Source: Welwitschia mirabilis (Eukaryota > Gnetophyta > Gnetopsida > Welwitschiales). Taken from it: a stretch of DNA of 23,302 nt. Shown here one piece after another: positions 10,517 to 21,498 of the stretch. How positions within the stretch are numbered: the stretch's first letter is position 1; every line of letters starts with the position of its first letter. The stretch covers positions 283,002,273 to 283,025,574 of the forward strand of contig JBOZIK010000001.1 of the NCBI GenBank assembly GCA_051453625.1, written 5' to 3'. A program made the position numbers and the translations under genes. Under the pieces are notes generated by a model. That model saw only the letters and a list, made by a program, of their open reading frames with translations, did no database searches and was not told the origin of the DNA.

Positions 10517-10680
10517 CATTCATGACTTTTCTATAAAGATCATACTCCTTGAATAAACAATTACAACTTATTACTCAATTTATGAGTCATAACTAATATA
10601 TAACTATTCATATCAACTTACTTGACTTGTGAAAAATTTCTGATTCATTTGATAAGTCATACTTCTAAGTAGCTAATTAG
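10517..10680. repeat. Diverged 164-bp direct repeat, copy 1
   Basis: This segment aligns without net length change to 11014-11177, 497 bases to the right. Shared blocks include CATTCATGACTTTTCTATA, the TATGAGTCATAACTAATA / TATGGGTTATAACTAATA pair, TTCATTTGATAAGT / TTCATTTAATAAGT and AGTAGCTAATTAG / AGTAACTAATTAA. Divergence is substantial, so the duplication is old. It may be part of an LTR lying on the minus strand, or a tandemly repeated non-autonomous element. Confidence 0.85.
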
Positions 10681-11013
10681 TTTTCTCTTAATAGGATTTA
10701 AGACATGTGATAAACTTCTCCACTTAAGACTTTTGTTTCTTTTCAAACTCATAAATCTCCATAGGGATTTCTTTACTTTCTTGATTATCCACCTTAGAAT
10801 TCTCATCCTCATCTCCTTCTTCTTTTTAGAGGACTAAAAGCAATCACTTTCTCACTTGTTGTTATTCTTATTTTGGAGGTGGGGCTTAGTTCAGATTTAC
10901 CCCTTCATTCTTCTTCAGAAAGTTCCTTGTAGTGTGTCTCCTTTTTCTAAAATTATTATAATTTATGAGGGATTAACTCTACTAAAGTTATAGTGAGGAA
11001 GGATTATAAGTTA

Positions 11014-11222
11014 CATTCATGACTTTTCTATAGGGGTCAAACCTATTGAGCAAGTAGATAGAACTTTTCACTAAATCTATGGGTTATAACTAATACATAA
11101 TGATTCATGTTAATTTATTTTAATCATAAAAATGTATAATTCATTTAATAAGTGACATTTATTAAGTAACTAATTAATCACCTCCGAACGTTATGATTCA
11201 TACACATGACATTAATCCAACA
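11014..11222 (-). repeat. Direct repeat copy 2, possible LTR start
   Basis: Positions 11014-11177 are the second copy of the 164-bp repeat. The sequence continues to 11222, where the minus strand begins TGTTGGATTAATGTCATG. TGTTGG is a common 5' end of plant LTRs, so this may be the left end of a minus-strand LTR. No matching CA end, primer site or target duplication was found, so the LTR call is weak even though the repeat itself is clear. Confidence 0.55.
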
Positions 11223-12685
11223 TTTTCTAGTCCCTAAAGAAATAATGTGAAAATTTCAAGTTTGAAAGCCTACATGTAATTTTAAAAATTATTAAAGTAA
11301 TAGATTCAAAAATAGAATAATCATAAAAATGGGTTTAAGAACTTGTAACTGAAATACAACTTACACCCTTGAGAAAAAGCTAATTTTATTATGGAACAAG
11401 TAGGACTACAAGAGCTTAGTCATAGTTTCTTTTCCAAGAATGATAGAATGAGACATCATGAGGAATATCTTAGACATTTTAGTTACTTTTTACAAGAGAG
11501 ATGCTATACTTTCATTCAACAAGAACATCTATATGGGCATAAGGACTATGAAAAAAAGATAATTCTCATTAAATTTGATCTCTCAAATTGTCACTTAAAA
11601 AGGATTCAATTCATCACCTGAAAACAAGATATTATCAATGGTTTATGAGTGGAGGATCCTTCCTTTATAGAGTCTTTTTCACTATCTTGTGACATGTCAT
11701 TAATTCTTCCATGATTTAAGTCTATTTCTTTACTATTCTCTTCAGTTTCAAATTATAAAGGTGGTTTTCAAGTAAAAGATTTTTTAACTCATCCATCTAC
11801 AACTCCACCTCAATGTGAAATATTTTGATGAAATTAAAAACTCTTTGGTAAATAAGTCACATTAATCCTTTGTTTCTGATCATACTACTTTGTAAATTGT
11901 TGTAATAAGTGATAAAGAAAGTAAGGAATATCTATCTTGAATTCACTGATCATTGAGAAAAGAAGTAGATATGTAGTTATATGAATTTGTTAAAGTGTCC
12001 ATACAAGGTAAAGTACTTTTGCATGAGAACCATGTATTGTATAAAGGATTTTGAGAGAGTAGTAGAAGCATAATAATCAAAATCTTTCATCAAAAAAACA
12101 CTACATCTTTTATTCTTTTGAATTATATCTTTTAAATCCCTTGTTTTAGAGGTAAGAATACATCCTCTTATAATATCAATACATCATAATTCATTGTAGT
12201 ATTTTTTTCATTCTAATTATGCATAGATTAAGTTTAGATGTTGGGATCATGACCTTTAAGTATCTTCACATAGCTTATCTAACCTACTTTCCAAAATAGA
12301 GACCAAGTTGTTATGTAGTTGAAAAGGTATGAGTGGTAAAAGGTTTTCCTTCTACCAAGCTTTGCCCATGGTGTTTTGATGCATCGTCGATGTTCCACTA
12401 TCAATCTACTCTATTATTAAGGCTACTAAAGCTACTTTTCCATACAAGTTATTTCTCAACTTTTATAGCTTTCCAAGGACCTATGGAATGTGAGAAGAAA
12501 ATAGGTTTCCTTTTTTAACTTTGTCTCCATTAATAAAAATTAGAGAATTTTTAATGATGACATAATGAATAAAGAGAAGTAAAAAACTAATTCAAATTAT
12601 GGGATAACTTTTGAAAAGTTCATTATGTTATATCCTTCAATATAGTCCATCAAGTAAGATCTTTTTATCTGTTTTGTTTTATACA

Positions 12686-12721
<36 letters not shown>

Positions 12722-13050
12722 TATATATAGAAAAGGAATCTATGTAAAGCATGTGATTGATGTTGATGTTGGCATAATGACTTTGAAAAAATTAGTAATG
12801 AATAAATAGGTAATTAATATTTTCACCTTTCTCTTTATACTAAAACATAGCCTTAATCTTCCCTTATGCATTCTTATTGAAGCATTATCTTTATAGGCAA
12901 TTTATACCTTAAAGGAAATCAAAGAAAAACTTTCATTTTTTTAGGTATAACCAAAGTCCGTGTGTTCTTCCTTTTTGGATCTTACTTGAATTGATGATGA
13001 TAAATTATGTAATTAAGGATGTTACCATTATGCATTATAAGATTCTTCTC
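11223..13050. other. AT-rich stretch, no gene recognised
   Basis: No confident coding or transposon domain can be read here on either strand. Open frames at plus 11391-11621 (76 codons) and plus 12333-12518 (61 codons) show no motif I recognise. The 3' end of the minus-strand LINE could lie in the right part of this stretch, but I see no clear poly(A) tail or target duplication to mark it. It contains a microsatellite at 12681-12729. Confidence 0.4.
12681..12729. repeat. Microsatellite (ATAC)8(AT)8
   Basis: Eight exact ATAC units (12681-12712) run directly into about eight and a half AT units (12713-12729). The lack of interruptions suggests it is young and probably length-polymorphic, in contrast to the old DNA around it. 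Confidence 0.95.
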
Positions 13051-14720
13051 ATTTATCGGAGTTTTTAACAAAATTGGTCAAAATTCTTCTACCACTTTTC
13101 AGATGTCTTACCAACTTAGCAATCCTCGTTTATAACTATGACCATATTTGACTTTGAAAAACTGAACCTACTATATGTGATGAAGATAATATCTTCATGC
13201 CATTTTTAATAGCATCATTTAGTTAATAGCTTTGAGTTTTTTGAGATCTAGCCCTTATAAAATTTTTAGACTTGCTATTGTGTCATAGTTGGAAAGATGC
13301 CTTCACTTGTGTGAATTCCCTCTTAACAAAATGAAGGTGTTTATGATGTTATCAATGTTTTTAATTACTTCATTTGTGATAGGTGTACAATAAATAGAGT
13401 GGATAGTGATGAAAGATATATAAGATTTTGCAAGTAGAATTTTTCCTATGTTACTTAAGAGTATATTTAACAATTCATTAGTTTTTAGATTAATTATTTG
13501 AGTAAGATACTCCCATAACTTAGATTAATCTTTGTTTCATGAAAAAGGAACATCTAGATTTTTATCTAGGAATTTTCCTTCATCACTTTCAAGTATGCAA
13601 ATATTTCTATGTTTTCTAATGAGAGAAGATTGTGAAAAAAAAGATTTTAGATTTTTCAATTGATTTCTAATTTAGTGAAGTCTAAGAAGAGGAAAAATAA
13701 ATTATGCAACTTACTGAAAGTTAAAACATTCAAGCCTAGGCAAACAAATGTGTCATCTATAAATTATAGAATCAAAACATGAGGAGCACTAAAATAGGCT
13801 TCAATTTAAACAGAGATCATGAGATAAGCTAGAGAATCTATAAATAGAGCAAATACAAGAAGAGATAGAGGGTCTTATTATCTAAGGCTATCTAAAAGAT
13901 GAAAATAACCAAATCTTTCTTCATTTATAGGTAAAGAATGAATCTAAGATACCTCTTACTAAAGAAGATGAAGGAGAAATTTACATTAAATTAATTTAAA
14001 TGCTTTTGTAATATATAGCTTAAGAAACATAAAAAATTTCTTTTTTTTGAAGTTTTCTCATATAATTTCATTTCCTAGAAGGATGTTATCATGGATGAGT
14101 CTTCCTGTAATGGATTTCACTTGGAAAAAAGAGATAATATTAGGAAGAATGTAAGATATCATTTATTCCAAATTTTAAAGATAGTTTTGCATACCACATT
14201 ACATAGACTAATAGGTCCATAATATTTAACTTGATGGACATACTTCCTATTTAGAAGATAAAAAATAAAAGTATCATCCATTGACTTGAAAAATTTACCT
14301 TTATTAAGGATCTCATCCACCAGGACAAGAAAGTCTATTGTGATGATACACTAATAGGGCTTATAGAATTTAATTACAAATCCATTCAAACCTGGAGCTT
14401 CATTATTAGCCGTTGGTTTTATCACTGATAACCTTCTTCTTCCAAAGATGGATATTCCAAGAGAGATTTATGAGCAAGAGAGACCCGAGGGTGTAGCAGG
14501 ATTGTCTTGGTTTACACATGTTTTTGTTAAAATATAGTTCTAAAAAAATATGTAAAGTGAGAGGCATAAAGTTAATTTTGCTCATGAAAAATGATCAACA
14601 TGCTATAGATTTAGCCCTAAAGATGAAGTTTTTCATAATCCTATGATCATTAATTGTCTAGAAAAAGTATCATGGTTTATGATCATGCTCTAAAAACCAT
14701 TTTTTATGAGATCTTTACTT
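13050..14720 (-). pseudogene. LINE reverse transcriptase fossil
   Basis: Minus-strand reading gives, in order: KWFLEHDHKP and YFF near 14700 (the linker before RT); EAPGLNGF, with APGLNGF at 14378-14398 (family block APGPDGF); ILNKGKFFKSMDDTFIF; YYGPISLCNVVCKTIFK at 14174-14224 (block FRPISL); DPLSLLVFALFIDSLAYLM (block QGDPLSP); and FIDDTFVC at 13740-13763, the catalytic FADD box with both Asp present. Farther on, GLDLKKLKAIN at about 13200-13260 and FKVKYGHSYKRGLLSW below it match the conserved region after RT. Stops such as the two between SLR and DPLS make it inactive. Confidence 0.9.
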
Positions 14721-14899
14721 TTAATAAATTACTTCTTGAAGTTTCAAGTTATGTAGATTCTTTAAAATCTCTTTCTTTTTCATTATGAAGACTCTTTTGC
14801 TTTTCATATGTTCTCTTCATTTCTCCTAATTGATTCTGCTAATTTTTCTTACCTAATATAAATTTATTTTGCAAATATCTTCTCTAATACTTGAAAATA

Positions 14900-15720
14900 T
14901 ATCTTAGCATGACTAATTTCCTATTAAAGATAATTAAAGGAGTGCTAATAATTTAGATATTTCAAACCTTTTAAATTTTTTCAGAGGTAAGAGAGCCTTT
15001 TCTCAAGGAGAACTCAAAGTGAGAGATTTTACTATGATTTTTTGTAATTATTTTCTTCAAAATGATTTAGTAATGATTAATGTGAGATATAGGAAGAGCC
15101 TCCAATTTTTATTTCTTCACTATGTGTTATATGGCACTACGTCTATCTATTTTGTAAAAAACGGCCTAGGTTTATTTTTCTTCACAAAGAGGAAAATCAA
15201 AAGATCATACCTTTTCATCTAGCTGTAGAATTTAGGAACCCCATCCCCACACTTTTTTCCCCCTCCATGAAGACCAACAATTTCATTAAAGTTATCCAAT
15301 ATGAGGTGAGATAATAAGATATTAGATCTAAGCCTTTCTAAATAGGTCAATCCTCTCAACCAATTATTAGAGTTATAAAATTTAGTAATATAGATAGTAG
15401 ACTTACCTAAATCCCATTCAAAAGTAATATGTCAATTAAACTTATTAATGATACTAATGCTACCTTATTTCCAACAAGCCATAACCCTTCCTTTATAACT
15501 TCATAAAGGGACACCCTTCCGTTTGCTATGAAGGTTTTAAAAGAAAGTGATTTAACTCCGTTTCATCCATTTTAATTTCTTGAAGTAGACACATTGATAT
15601 TACATCATCCACGAGTAAAGATCACAAATGAGAACATTTATGGATACTTATATGCTCTTATAGTTTTAGAAGATGATAATTTTCATAAGAAATGATGGAT
15701 GGTATATTGACTCTAATTTT
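14900..15720 (-). pseudogene. LINE endonuclease fossil
   Basis: This domain nicks target DNA in L1-type elements. On the minus strand, DDVISMCLLQEIKMDE (around 15574-15610) contains the LQE(T) motif with the metal-binding Glu at 15577-15579. LILDNFNEI (DNFNEI at 15279-15296) corresponds to the conserved GDFNE block; the Gly is replaced, while the Asp and both Asn-side residues remain. Between them lies KEGLWLVGNKVAL, which fits the strand following the QET motif. A Gly-rich GGGKKCG and a KYRYDLL-like block follow, as in the family. Several stops and at least two frameshifts interrupt it. Confidence 0.8.
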
Positions 15721-16240
15721 TAACATATTTCATTACCATATTTTTCATATTTTCTGCATAATTTAAGTTGCCTCTTATGATAGGATACACTCCATTATTA
15801 ATATCATTAGGTTTTTTTAGTGTGTCATTTATGCTCTCATATTTACAGCTCTCTTTTTTAAGACCTCATTTTAGAGTGTAATTGGACCCATAATTGGGGG
15901 TTTCAGATTGATCTCTAGAGTATTAATATGAATCTCAAGTTATTAAAAGAGAAGTCATTATTTCTTTTCTATTGATCCTTCTCATGCACTTTGGGATGTT
16001 GAACCTTTATTTTCTTTTAAATTGGGGATTTAAGATACTATTGACCATATTTCCATTAGCATCCTTTAATATACTAGGTTTCATATTCTACATCATTATA
16101 AAAGTAAAGAGTTTAAATAGGGTATTATTTTTCATATTGGAATAATTTTCAGGAATTCATATTGCTTTCTTTTTTTTTTTATCCTTTTTCATAATCGCTT
16201 TTAATTCTTTAGATTGCTTTTCATTGTTTAAGGTAGACTA

Positions 16241-16830
16241 ACAAGCTTTTACTATGTGACCTTCTTGTACACATTTGTTGTAGGGAATTGGAACATTCTC
16301 AAATTTCATGTTGAATGTTTTTTTCATACTAGGATGTTTAAACCTTTAACTTAAAGGTTTGAAGATTTTTAGGGGTTATTGTAACATAAAAGGATATCAT
16401 TATTTTATTTCCTTTTGTCATTTATTGATCTAGGCATATCACTCTTTTAAAGCTTTTTGCTACTTCCTGATTAAAGATAGTTGTGAAAACTAATGGATGT
16501 GGGTTACTAATCCTCAACTTATAGGAAAAATTAGTAAAAATATTTTTTTTAATTATAAGGNNNNNCATTCTATTAGGACAATATCTCAACTTTCCTAAAA
16601 AAAAAAGGATCATTTTCTGGAACATTCTATTTCTCAACTAGAGATGAAATGAAAAAATGAATGAAACCATCTTCAATAGGAATTACTTAATAAAGATGAT
16701 GGATCTTGCAAGTTTGGTTATAACAAGTCTAAACCTTATTAATAAAAGGTCTTGCATCTACTAAAAGAAAATTTCCAATGAGGCTTTGCTCATACCTCTT
16801 TATAATCCATTTCTCATAGAATTCTAAGAG
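16241..16830 (-). pseudogene. LINE ORF1 fossil (DUF4283 and CCHC knuckle)
   Basis: ORF1 proteins of plant LINEs bind the element RNA. On the minus strand, QSLIGNFLLVDARPFINKV (16733-16791) matches the start of a DUF4283 domain. At 16241-16306 the reading KFENVPIPYNKCVQEGHIVK and then AC is a zinc knuckle preceded by the usual acidic/Pro lead-in. Its spacing is C-x2-C-x4-H-x4-C, but the first Cys is Tyr (16280-16282); the other three ligands are intact. The middle of the domain is broken by frameshifts, by a poly-A run and by the five unknown bases at 16561-16565. A stop follows directly after the last Cys. Confidence 0.75.
16561..16565. other. 5-base N run
   Basis: Five unknown bases follow a run of T and A. 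Such short N runs usually mark a patched or unresolved homopolymer region. It falls inside the LINE ORF1 fossil. Confidence 0.95.
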
Positions 16831-18169
16831 AGTGATAGAAATATCCTTGCTAAAAGACTTGAGTTAAACATCTAACTTCATCTCATTTTGTTCTATCAAA
16901 CCCTCATTACTAACCTAATATAGATTGGAGAAGACAATGGAATAAGAACTAATGCATCACTAATGAAAGATTATAGAACCACTACTAAATTCACCAAATC
17001 CTAGCTCTCTCCTTCTTTTTAGTTACAAAAATAAAGAATATGCATATCGTCATTTATAACTTATATGAAAATTATTTGTTATGTTAAGATAAGAAAAACA
17101 ACACATCAAATTATGAAATAAATTAAAATTTCTAGCTTTTTAATGCTCATTTTATTTGCAACTTTTTATGTTCTTCTTAAAAGTTTAATTTTTTAATTTT
17201 AAAAGTAACTTAAAATAAAGAAATTTATTTGTTTTTTATTGCAAAATGAAGGTATACTATGATTATATTAAACTTTCTCATTTCTTGTATTCTAACCATA
17301 ATTCTACATTAATATCAATGTTGATGGGTTAAAACTTAGCAAAGATTTAAGTGTAAAGTAAAAAGATAAATCATATAAGCTTCCATTACTTTACTTTGAA
17401 TTATATTAAAAAAAAATCAAAAGTTCGTATGAATTACATTTAAATTACTCATAATATTTTTCTTATCCTTTTTCATTTTTCTCTAAACCTTTTAGCTAAT
17501 TCTTATATTTTTTAGGTACCATTTAGAAAATGCTATTTTCTTCTTTTGATGATGTAAGGATTGGATACTTTATTTTCCCTTTATTTGGATGAACCTCTTC
17601 TTATTTATTCTATTTTTGATCTTTACTTAAAATGACATAAATATTGTTTTAAAAATTATTTACCATATTAAGAAAGTAAACTTTCCCTTGGTGTTGGAGT
17701 AGATACTTCCATTTTCTTTTCTTTAACTTTTTAAGAAACATAAGAAACATGTGGAATACATCATTATTAGTAACATCTATAGATCCCTTAGACATTTTGA
17801 TAGAAGTAAGAGACAACTAGGTAAAAACTAAAATAGCACCAAATTTATAAATACCTACTAGTAAGCTTAGGAAATAAGCATTTCCAAGTAATGGACATTG
17901 TGGACTCATACCACTTAATCAAAATGAACAGTCAAAATGAACATCTTTTTCTAAAATTATATCTCGCAAGTGATTATGTAGCATTCTATTATAGGATTAT
18001 GAATCCTCAAAAACAATTTATCTTATTTAAATTAAAAGGTATAAAAAAACTATGAAACTTAGATGTATAAAGAAATGACATGAGACAACTATAGATGACT
18101 AACACTATGACATGAGACCACTATAGATAAAAGTAGATATCCCCCTATAGATAAAGCTCTACCATTAAT
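16831..18169. other. AT-rich stretch, no gene recognised
   Basis: CpG-poor, AT-rich DNA between the LINE and the Athila-like fossil. The part next to the integrase would correspond to the non-coding or env-like 3' portion of the gypsy element, but nothing is readable. A small direct repeat sits at 18075-18130. Confidence 0.4.
18075..18130. repeat. Direct repeat, 32-bp period
   Basis: ATGACATGAGACAACTATAG (18075-18094) recurs as ATGACATGAGACCACTATAG (18107-18126), and a partial CTATAGATAAAG follows near 18145. This is a small local duplication in old repeat DNA. Confidence 0.85.
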
Positions 18170-19140
18170 ATCATCTAATAACCTTGGCATTTTTATTCAC
18201 CAACATGAATTTTGAACTCTTATTATGTTAAGCTCTCCCATGTTAATAAGAGATGGCATATAAAGAAATTACCTAGGATTAAAAAGTTTGAGAAAAGTGG
18301 TTTCAAAGATGAAAGGTAGATTTTATGAATTTATTCTCTATCTACTAATTTTAAAAATATTTTTTGACAACTAGATCCAAGAGATTAATATGAAGGATTT
18401 ATTAAATATTAAAGAGACTAATCCATTAAGACATTAGCTTATTAAGTAATAAATGCATATATAGGATACATAACAAAAATCCTCATAAAAATTAATGGAG
18501 TTTTTAAGGATGTAAACATTGTTATAATTTTTCATATTATCATTTAGATATGATGATTCTCATAGGTTTATTTTCCACTCTCTTCAATCTTATTATTCTA
18601 AATTTCTAAGCTTTGTAAAAGTTATGATTAAGTTTTTTTTATGGCCTTAATAAACTTGATGTTTTATCTCTATAAAAAAGATAATTATTTTTTCCAAAAT
18701 CAATAGATATGAAAAAGTATTGAGAAAGGATTTGTAAGTAGCCTAGTAATCTTATAGAATATCGTTAAAGTGAAGTGATCAATATTTCTTATTAACATAA
18801 ATTATTTGCATAAAATTCTTGTCAAATCAGAGTGAGGAAGTTTTATATGATCATTACTTTATCAATGATATGGAGTTATATGTAAGGTACCACATCTCTT
18901 CATAAGTTTATTCATAATTATATTATAAAGATAGGTCCCTTTATCACTGACAAAGGGTTTGAAATGATCAAATTGAAAAAGACTATGCTCTTTCAAGAGT
19001 ACCATAATTATTCTAACATCATTAGCTCTAATTACAATAGTGTCATACCACTTAGTCACATAGCTAATATAAATTAAAATATAAAAATGTTGAGAACCTA
19101 TTGTCATTGATCAAATTAACAAGTTTTTATGGAGTTAGTT
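18170..19140 (-). pseudogene. Ty3/gypsy integrase fossil, Athila-like
   Basis: Integrase inserts the element's DNA copy. On the minus strand, an open frame at 18862-19107 carries ISYVTKWYDTIVIRAND, FVSDKGTYLYN and LMKRCGTLHITPYH, the core-domain signature of plant gypsy elements; the SD of the DxxG block is kept. Downstream, through stops, YWSLHFNDIL (about 18760-18787), TYKSF, LEKI, HQVY and GHKK (18637-18740) follow the order of blocks after the core that are characteristic of the Athila/Tat branch. A weaker C-terminal reading may extend to about 18170. Similarity ends upstream near 19140, where the plus-strand copia LTR begins, so the reverse transcriptase that should precede integrase is missing. 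Athila assignment rests on the post-core blocks and is likely but not certain. Confidence 0.85.
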
Positions 19141-19159
19141 ATTTTGTAGAGATTTTCCA

Positions 19160-19775
19160 ACATCGGGCAACTGCTATATAAATCCCAGTAACCGACTTGT
19201 TATATGAACATATACTGAATAATGAACAGGTGACCGTATTAAAATCAAAGGGTGACCAGACTATTTATAAGGTTGAACTGCTAACTGATTTTCCAAGTCA
19301 GGGTAACCGAACTGCTAATCAGTTGAAGACTGGTTCTAGCATAGATAATTGTATATGTTGCATAGGACGACAAACTTTCAAACTTATTGCAAACTGAAAA
19401 AAAGTGAGTGAACTATCTTATACTCAAGGGTGACCGAACTGTATTCTGTAAATTTCAGTTTACTAATAGTGAGGGTGATCGAATGTATTATTAAAAGTGA
19501 TCACGTACTACCCAGAAATGATCATAAAGAGATCGACCTAGATCTCAAGTTAGGACGACCTTACTAAGGTCTACCCCAAATTTATTGAAGGGTGACCAAA
19601 TGTTCCAATGTAGCAAACTGTCAAATCTGAGTCAAGAAAGGGTGACCAAATATTTCTTTAAGGGCAACCTAATAAACAGAATATCAAATCTAAGACAAGA
19701 AAGGGTTACTAAAGTAAACAGATAAGGGCAACTGAACATTAGGATGACCGATTTTATTTTGAGATCGACCCAACG
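19160..19775. repeat. Array of degenerate GGGTGACCGA motifs
   Basis: About fifteen short motifs of the form (A)GGGTGACCGA(ACT) or GAGATCGACC recur at irregular spacing. Clear examples start near 19228, 19250, 19300, 19427, 19471, 19529, 19589, 19640, 19741 and 19761. Variants GGGCAACTG and GGGTTACTA are one or two changes away. They occur only in the LTR, upstream of the TATA-like site, which is the U3 region. They may be multimerised regulatory sites or slippage products. Confidence 0.75.
19619..19744. repeat. Tandem duplication in LTR, 63-bp period
   Basis: TCAAATCTGAGTCAAGAAAG (19621-19640) recurs as TCAAATCTAAGACAAGAAAG (19684-19703), and AGGGCAAC at 19661 recurs at 19724, giving a 63-bp offset in both cases. 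The duplication carries two GGGTGACC-like motifs per unit, so it shows one way the motif array grew. Confidence 0.85.
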
Positions 19776-19864
19776 TATTACAAATATAACCGTTATACTT
19801 TCACGGTTCAATCTATTGCAACAGTCTGCTTTGTATCTCCAAATGGCTAATTTTTATGGCTGCT

Positions 19865-19874
19865 CTATTTAAGT
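19865..19874 (+). promoter_or_regulatory. Putative LTR TATA box
   Basis: CTATTTAAGT lies after the motif array, about 450 bases before the primer site, where the U3/R boundary of a copia LTR is expected. The match to the plant TATAAA consensus is imperfect, consistent with decay. Position within the LTR is the main support. Confidence 0.45.
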
Positions 19875-20326
19875 ACCTTCCTTTCTAAAGTGAAGATTAC
19901 CTCTTTTGACTTTAAAATTTTACATCAATCATTCTGTACTTGAATGACTGTGAGTTTTGATTTCTTTTGGGAGCTTCTCTTCATGCTTACACTTGTAAGA
20001 GATTATTATATATCTTGTGCCTATGAAGCATAATTGTGCGTATGTGCACTTTGCTAAAATTCTTTCCTATGTGGTTGTGAATCAGCCCCAAAATCCTCTA
20101 GTAATTGTATAGATTTATGATGAACCTGAAAATCAACCTGTGAGGTTAATTTATTTTAGCTAGAGATAAATGGTCTAAGAGCTGAAGGGTGGTATCTATC
20201 CACCATTTAAAAAAATTCTATGATTTTTTAGTGGGGTGTTTGTCTTTTATTTGTAGGTCTTTAAAGTGGATGAATATTTTTCTTATGACCTATTTACCCC
20301 TCTCTAGGGTCGATCTATATTTTAAT

Positions 20327-20338
20327 TGGTATCAGAGT
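20327..20338 (+). other. Primer binding site, initiator Met tRNA
   Basis: TGGTATCAGAGT matches the 12-base sequence complementary to the 3' end of plant initiator methionine tRNA (TGGTATCAGAGC) at 11 positions; the last C is T. It primes minus-strand DNA synthesis in most copia elements. It fixes the LTR boundary just to the left. Confidence 0.92.
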
Positions 20339-20389
20339 AAGGTTAAGCAATAGATCGTAACATATCTCTGCTCTAATCAACTCTAGAAA

Positions 20390-21420
20390 ATGAGTTAGCC
20401 CTCAGGAAATTTGATTATAAGGTCTCCCTTCTTTGATGGAATCAACTATGGTTATTGGAAGGCAAAAATGATGGTCTTTGTTCAATCAATTGACCTTAAA
20501 ATATGGGATTCTATCACTAATGACTATTGTCCTCTCATTGTATAGGACCTGTAACCAAGTTAACTACTCTTAAGAGCAAAGACAAGTGGAAACCTGACGA
20601 AAAGTTGGCAACATATTGCAACTTTAAAGGAATGAATACCATATTTTGTGCCATATGTTTGAAATATTTCAAACAAGTAGTAAATTAGACCATAGCAAAA
20701 GAAGCATGGGATATCTTACATTCTGCTCATGAAGGAACTAGCCTAGTGAAGCAGGCTAAGATTAATACGCTTATCACTTAGTCTAAAGATCTCAGGATGG
20801 AAGAAGATAAAGGTATAAATGATTTTTTTCCAAAACTAACAAATAATATTAAATCTATGCATGGCTTAAGTAAAATTATCGAGAATCCTATAGTAATTCA
20901 CAAAGCTTTAAGATCTCTTCTCAAAAGATTCAAGTCTAAAGTAATGGCCATTGAAGAAAGCAAGGATTTAAATATCATGAAGATAGATGGACTCCAAGGA
21001 AACCTTCACATATTTGAAATAAAGTTTGGAAAGAAAAATAATAAAAATGTAGCTTTAACAAATACTCATGAGAACCCGGATATCAAAGAAGGATATAATC
21101 AAGAACCAGAAAGAAAATATAAAATGGTTCTTCTAGCTAAAAGATTTAGATGCTTCATGCAACAACAACAAAATGGAAGTTAATCTAGAAGACCACCAAG
21201 AATAAAAGAGGAGGGATAATGAGATATCCATAGCTATTCCTACAAGGGTTTTGATCGCACATCAAGTGTATGTCCAAACAATAAAAAGCATGATAAAAGA
21301 AAAGGAAAGAAAGTCCTGTCAGCAACATGAGATGATGAAGAAAGTAAGAGTGAATAAAACTCAGATTCAGAACAAGGTGGAATCTCTCTCATGACTTTTA
21401 TATATGAAAAGGTATGTTCC
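20390..21420 (+). pseudogene. copia gag fossil (UBN2 type), copy 1
   Basis: Gag forms the particle that packages element RNA. The probable start is ATG at 20390, 51 bases after the primer site, but the third codon is TAG. The reading continues with PFFDGINYGYWKAKM and VQSIDLKIWDSI, the N-terminal block of copia gag, then the UBN2 core: AKEAWDILHSAHEGTSLVKQ, an open frame at 20797-21183 with FKSKVMAIEESKDLNIMKID, and a first zinc knuckle at about 21221-21270. In that knuckle the first Cys is Ser, the second is Tyr, the His is replaced, and only the last Cys remains. A frameshift or deletion occurs near 20545, and stops occur at 20686 and 20779 among others. The segment from 20512 on aligns with 22476-23302. 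Confidence 0.88.
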
Positions 21421-21498
21421 TCATCCATCATTAATTCTTTTATTAATAATGATTCACTCAATGAAATAGAAATGTAAATCTATATGGAATGTTAAAAT

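Larger units (their letters stand above)
13050..16830 (-). mobile_element. Degenerate LINE (non-LTR retrotransposon)
   Basis: On the minus strand, all main parts of a plant L1-type LINE appear in the correct order: DUF4283-like and CCHC sequence of ORF1 (about 16830-16241), an apurinic-type endonuclease (about 15720-14900), a linker with KWFLEHDHKP near 14700, the reverse transcriptase (about 14410-13730), and the conserved region after it (about 13450-13090). Stops and frameshifts occur every few dozen codons, so it makes no protein. The two ends are set by where similarity fades, not by target duplications or a tail. The 5-base N run at 16561-16565 lies inside ORF1. Confidence 0.9.
19150..20325 (+). 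repeat. 5' LTR of the copia element
   Basis: The right end is fixed by the primer binding site at 20327. The left end is uncertain; similarity to the gypsy fossil stops near 19140, so the LTR should start at about 19140-19200. The LTR has an internal array of GGGTGACCGA-like motifs (19160-19775), a TATA-like CTATTTAAGT at 19865-19874 preceding a CT/TTG-rich leader, and a final TCTAGGGTCGATCTATATTT. Only one LTR is in the window, so ends and age cannot be measured here. Confidence 0.7.

Noticed and set aside
11391-11621. Plus-strand 76-codon open frame
   Set aside because: No motif recognised, and frames of this length occur by chance in the window; the surrounding DNA is repeat-like.
19197-19397. 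Plus-strand 66-codon open frame
   Set aside because: It lies in the LTR motif array and is a by-product of the repeated GGGTGACCGA motif.
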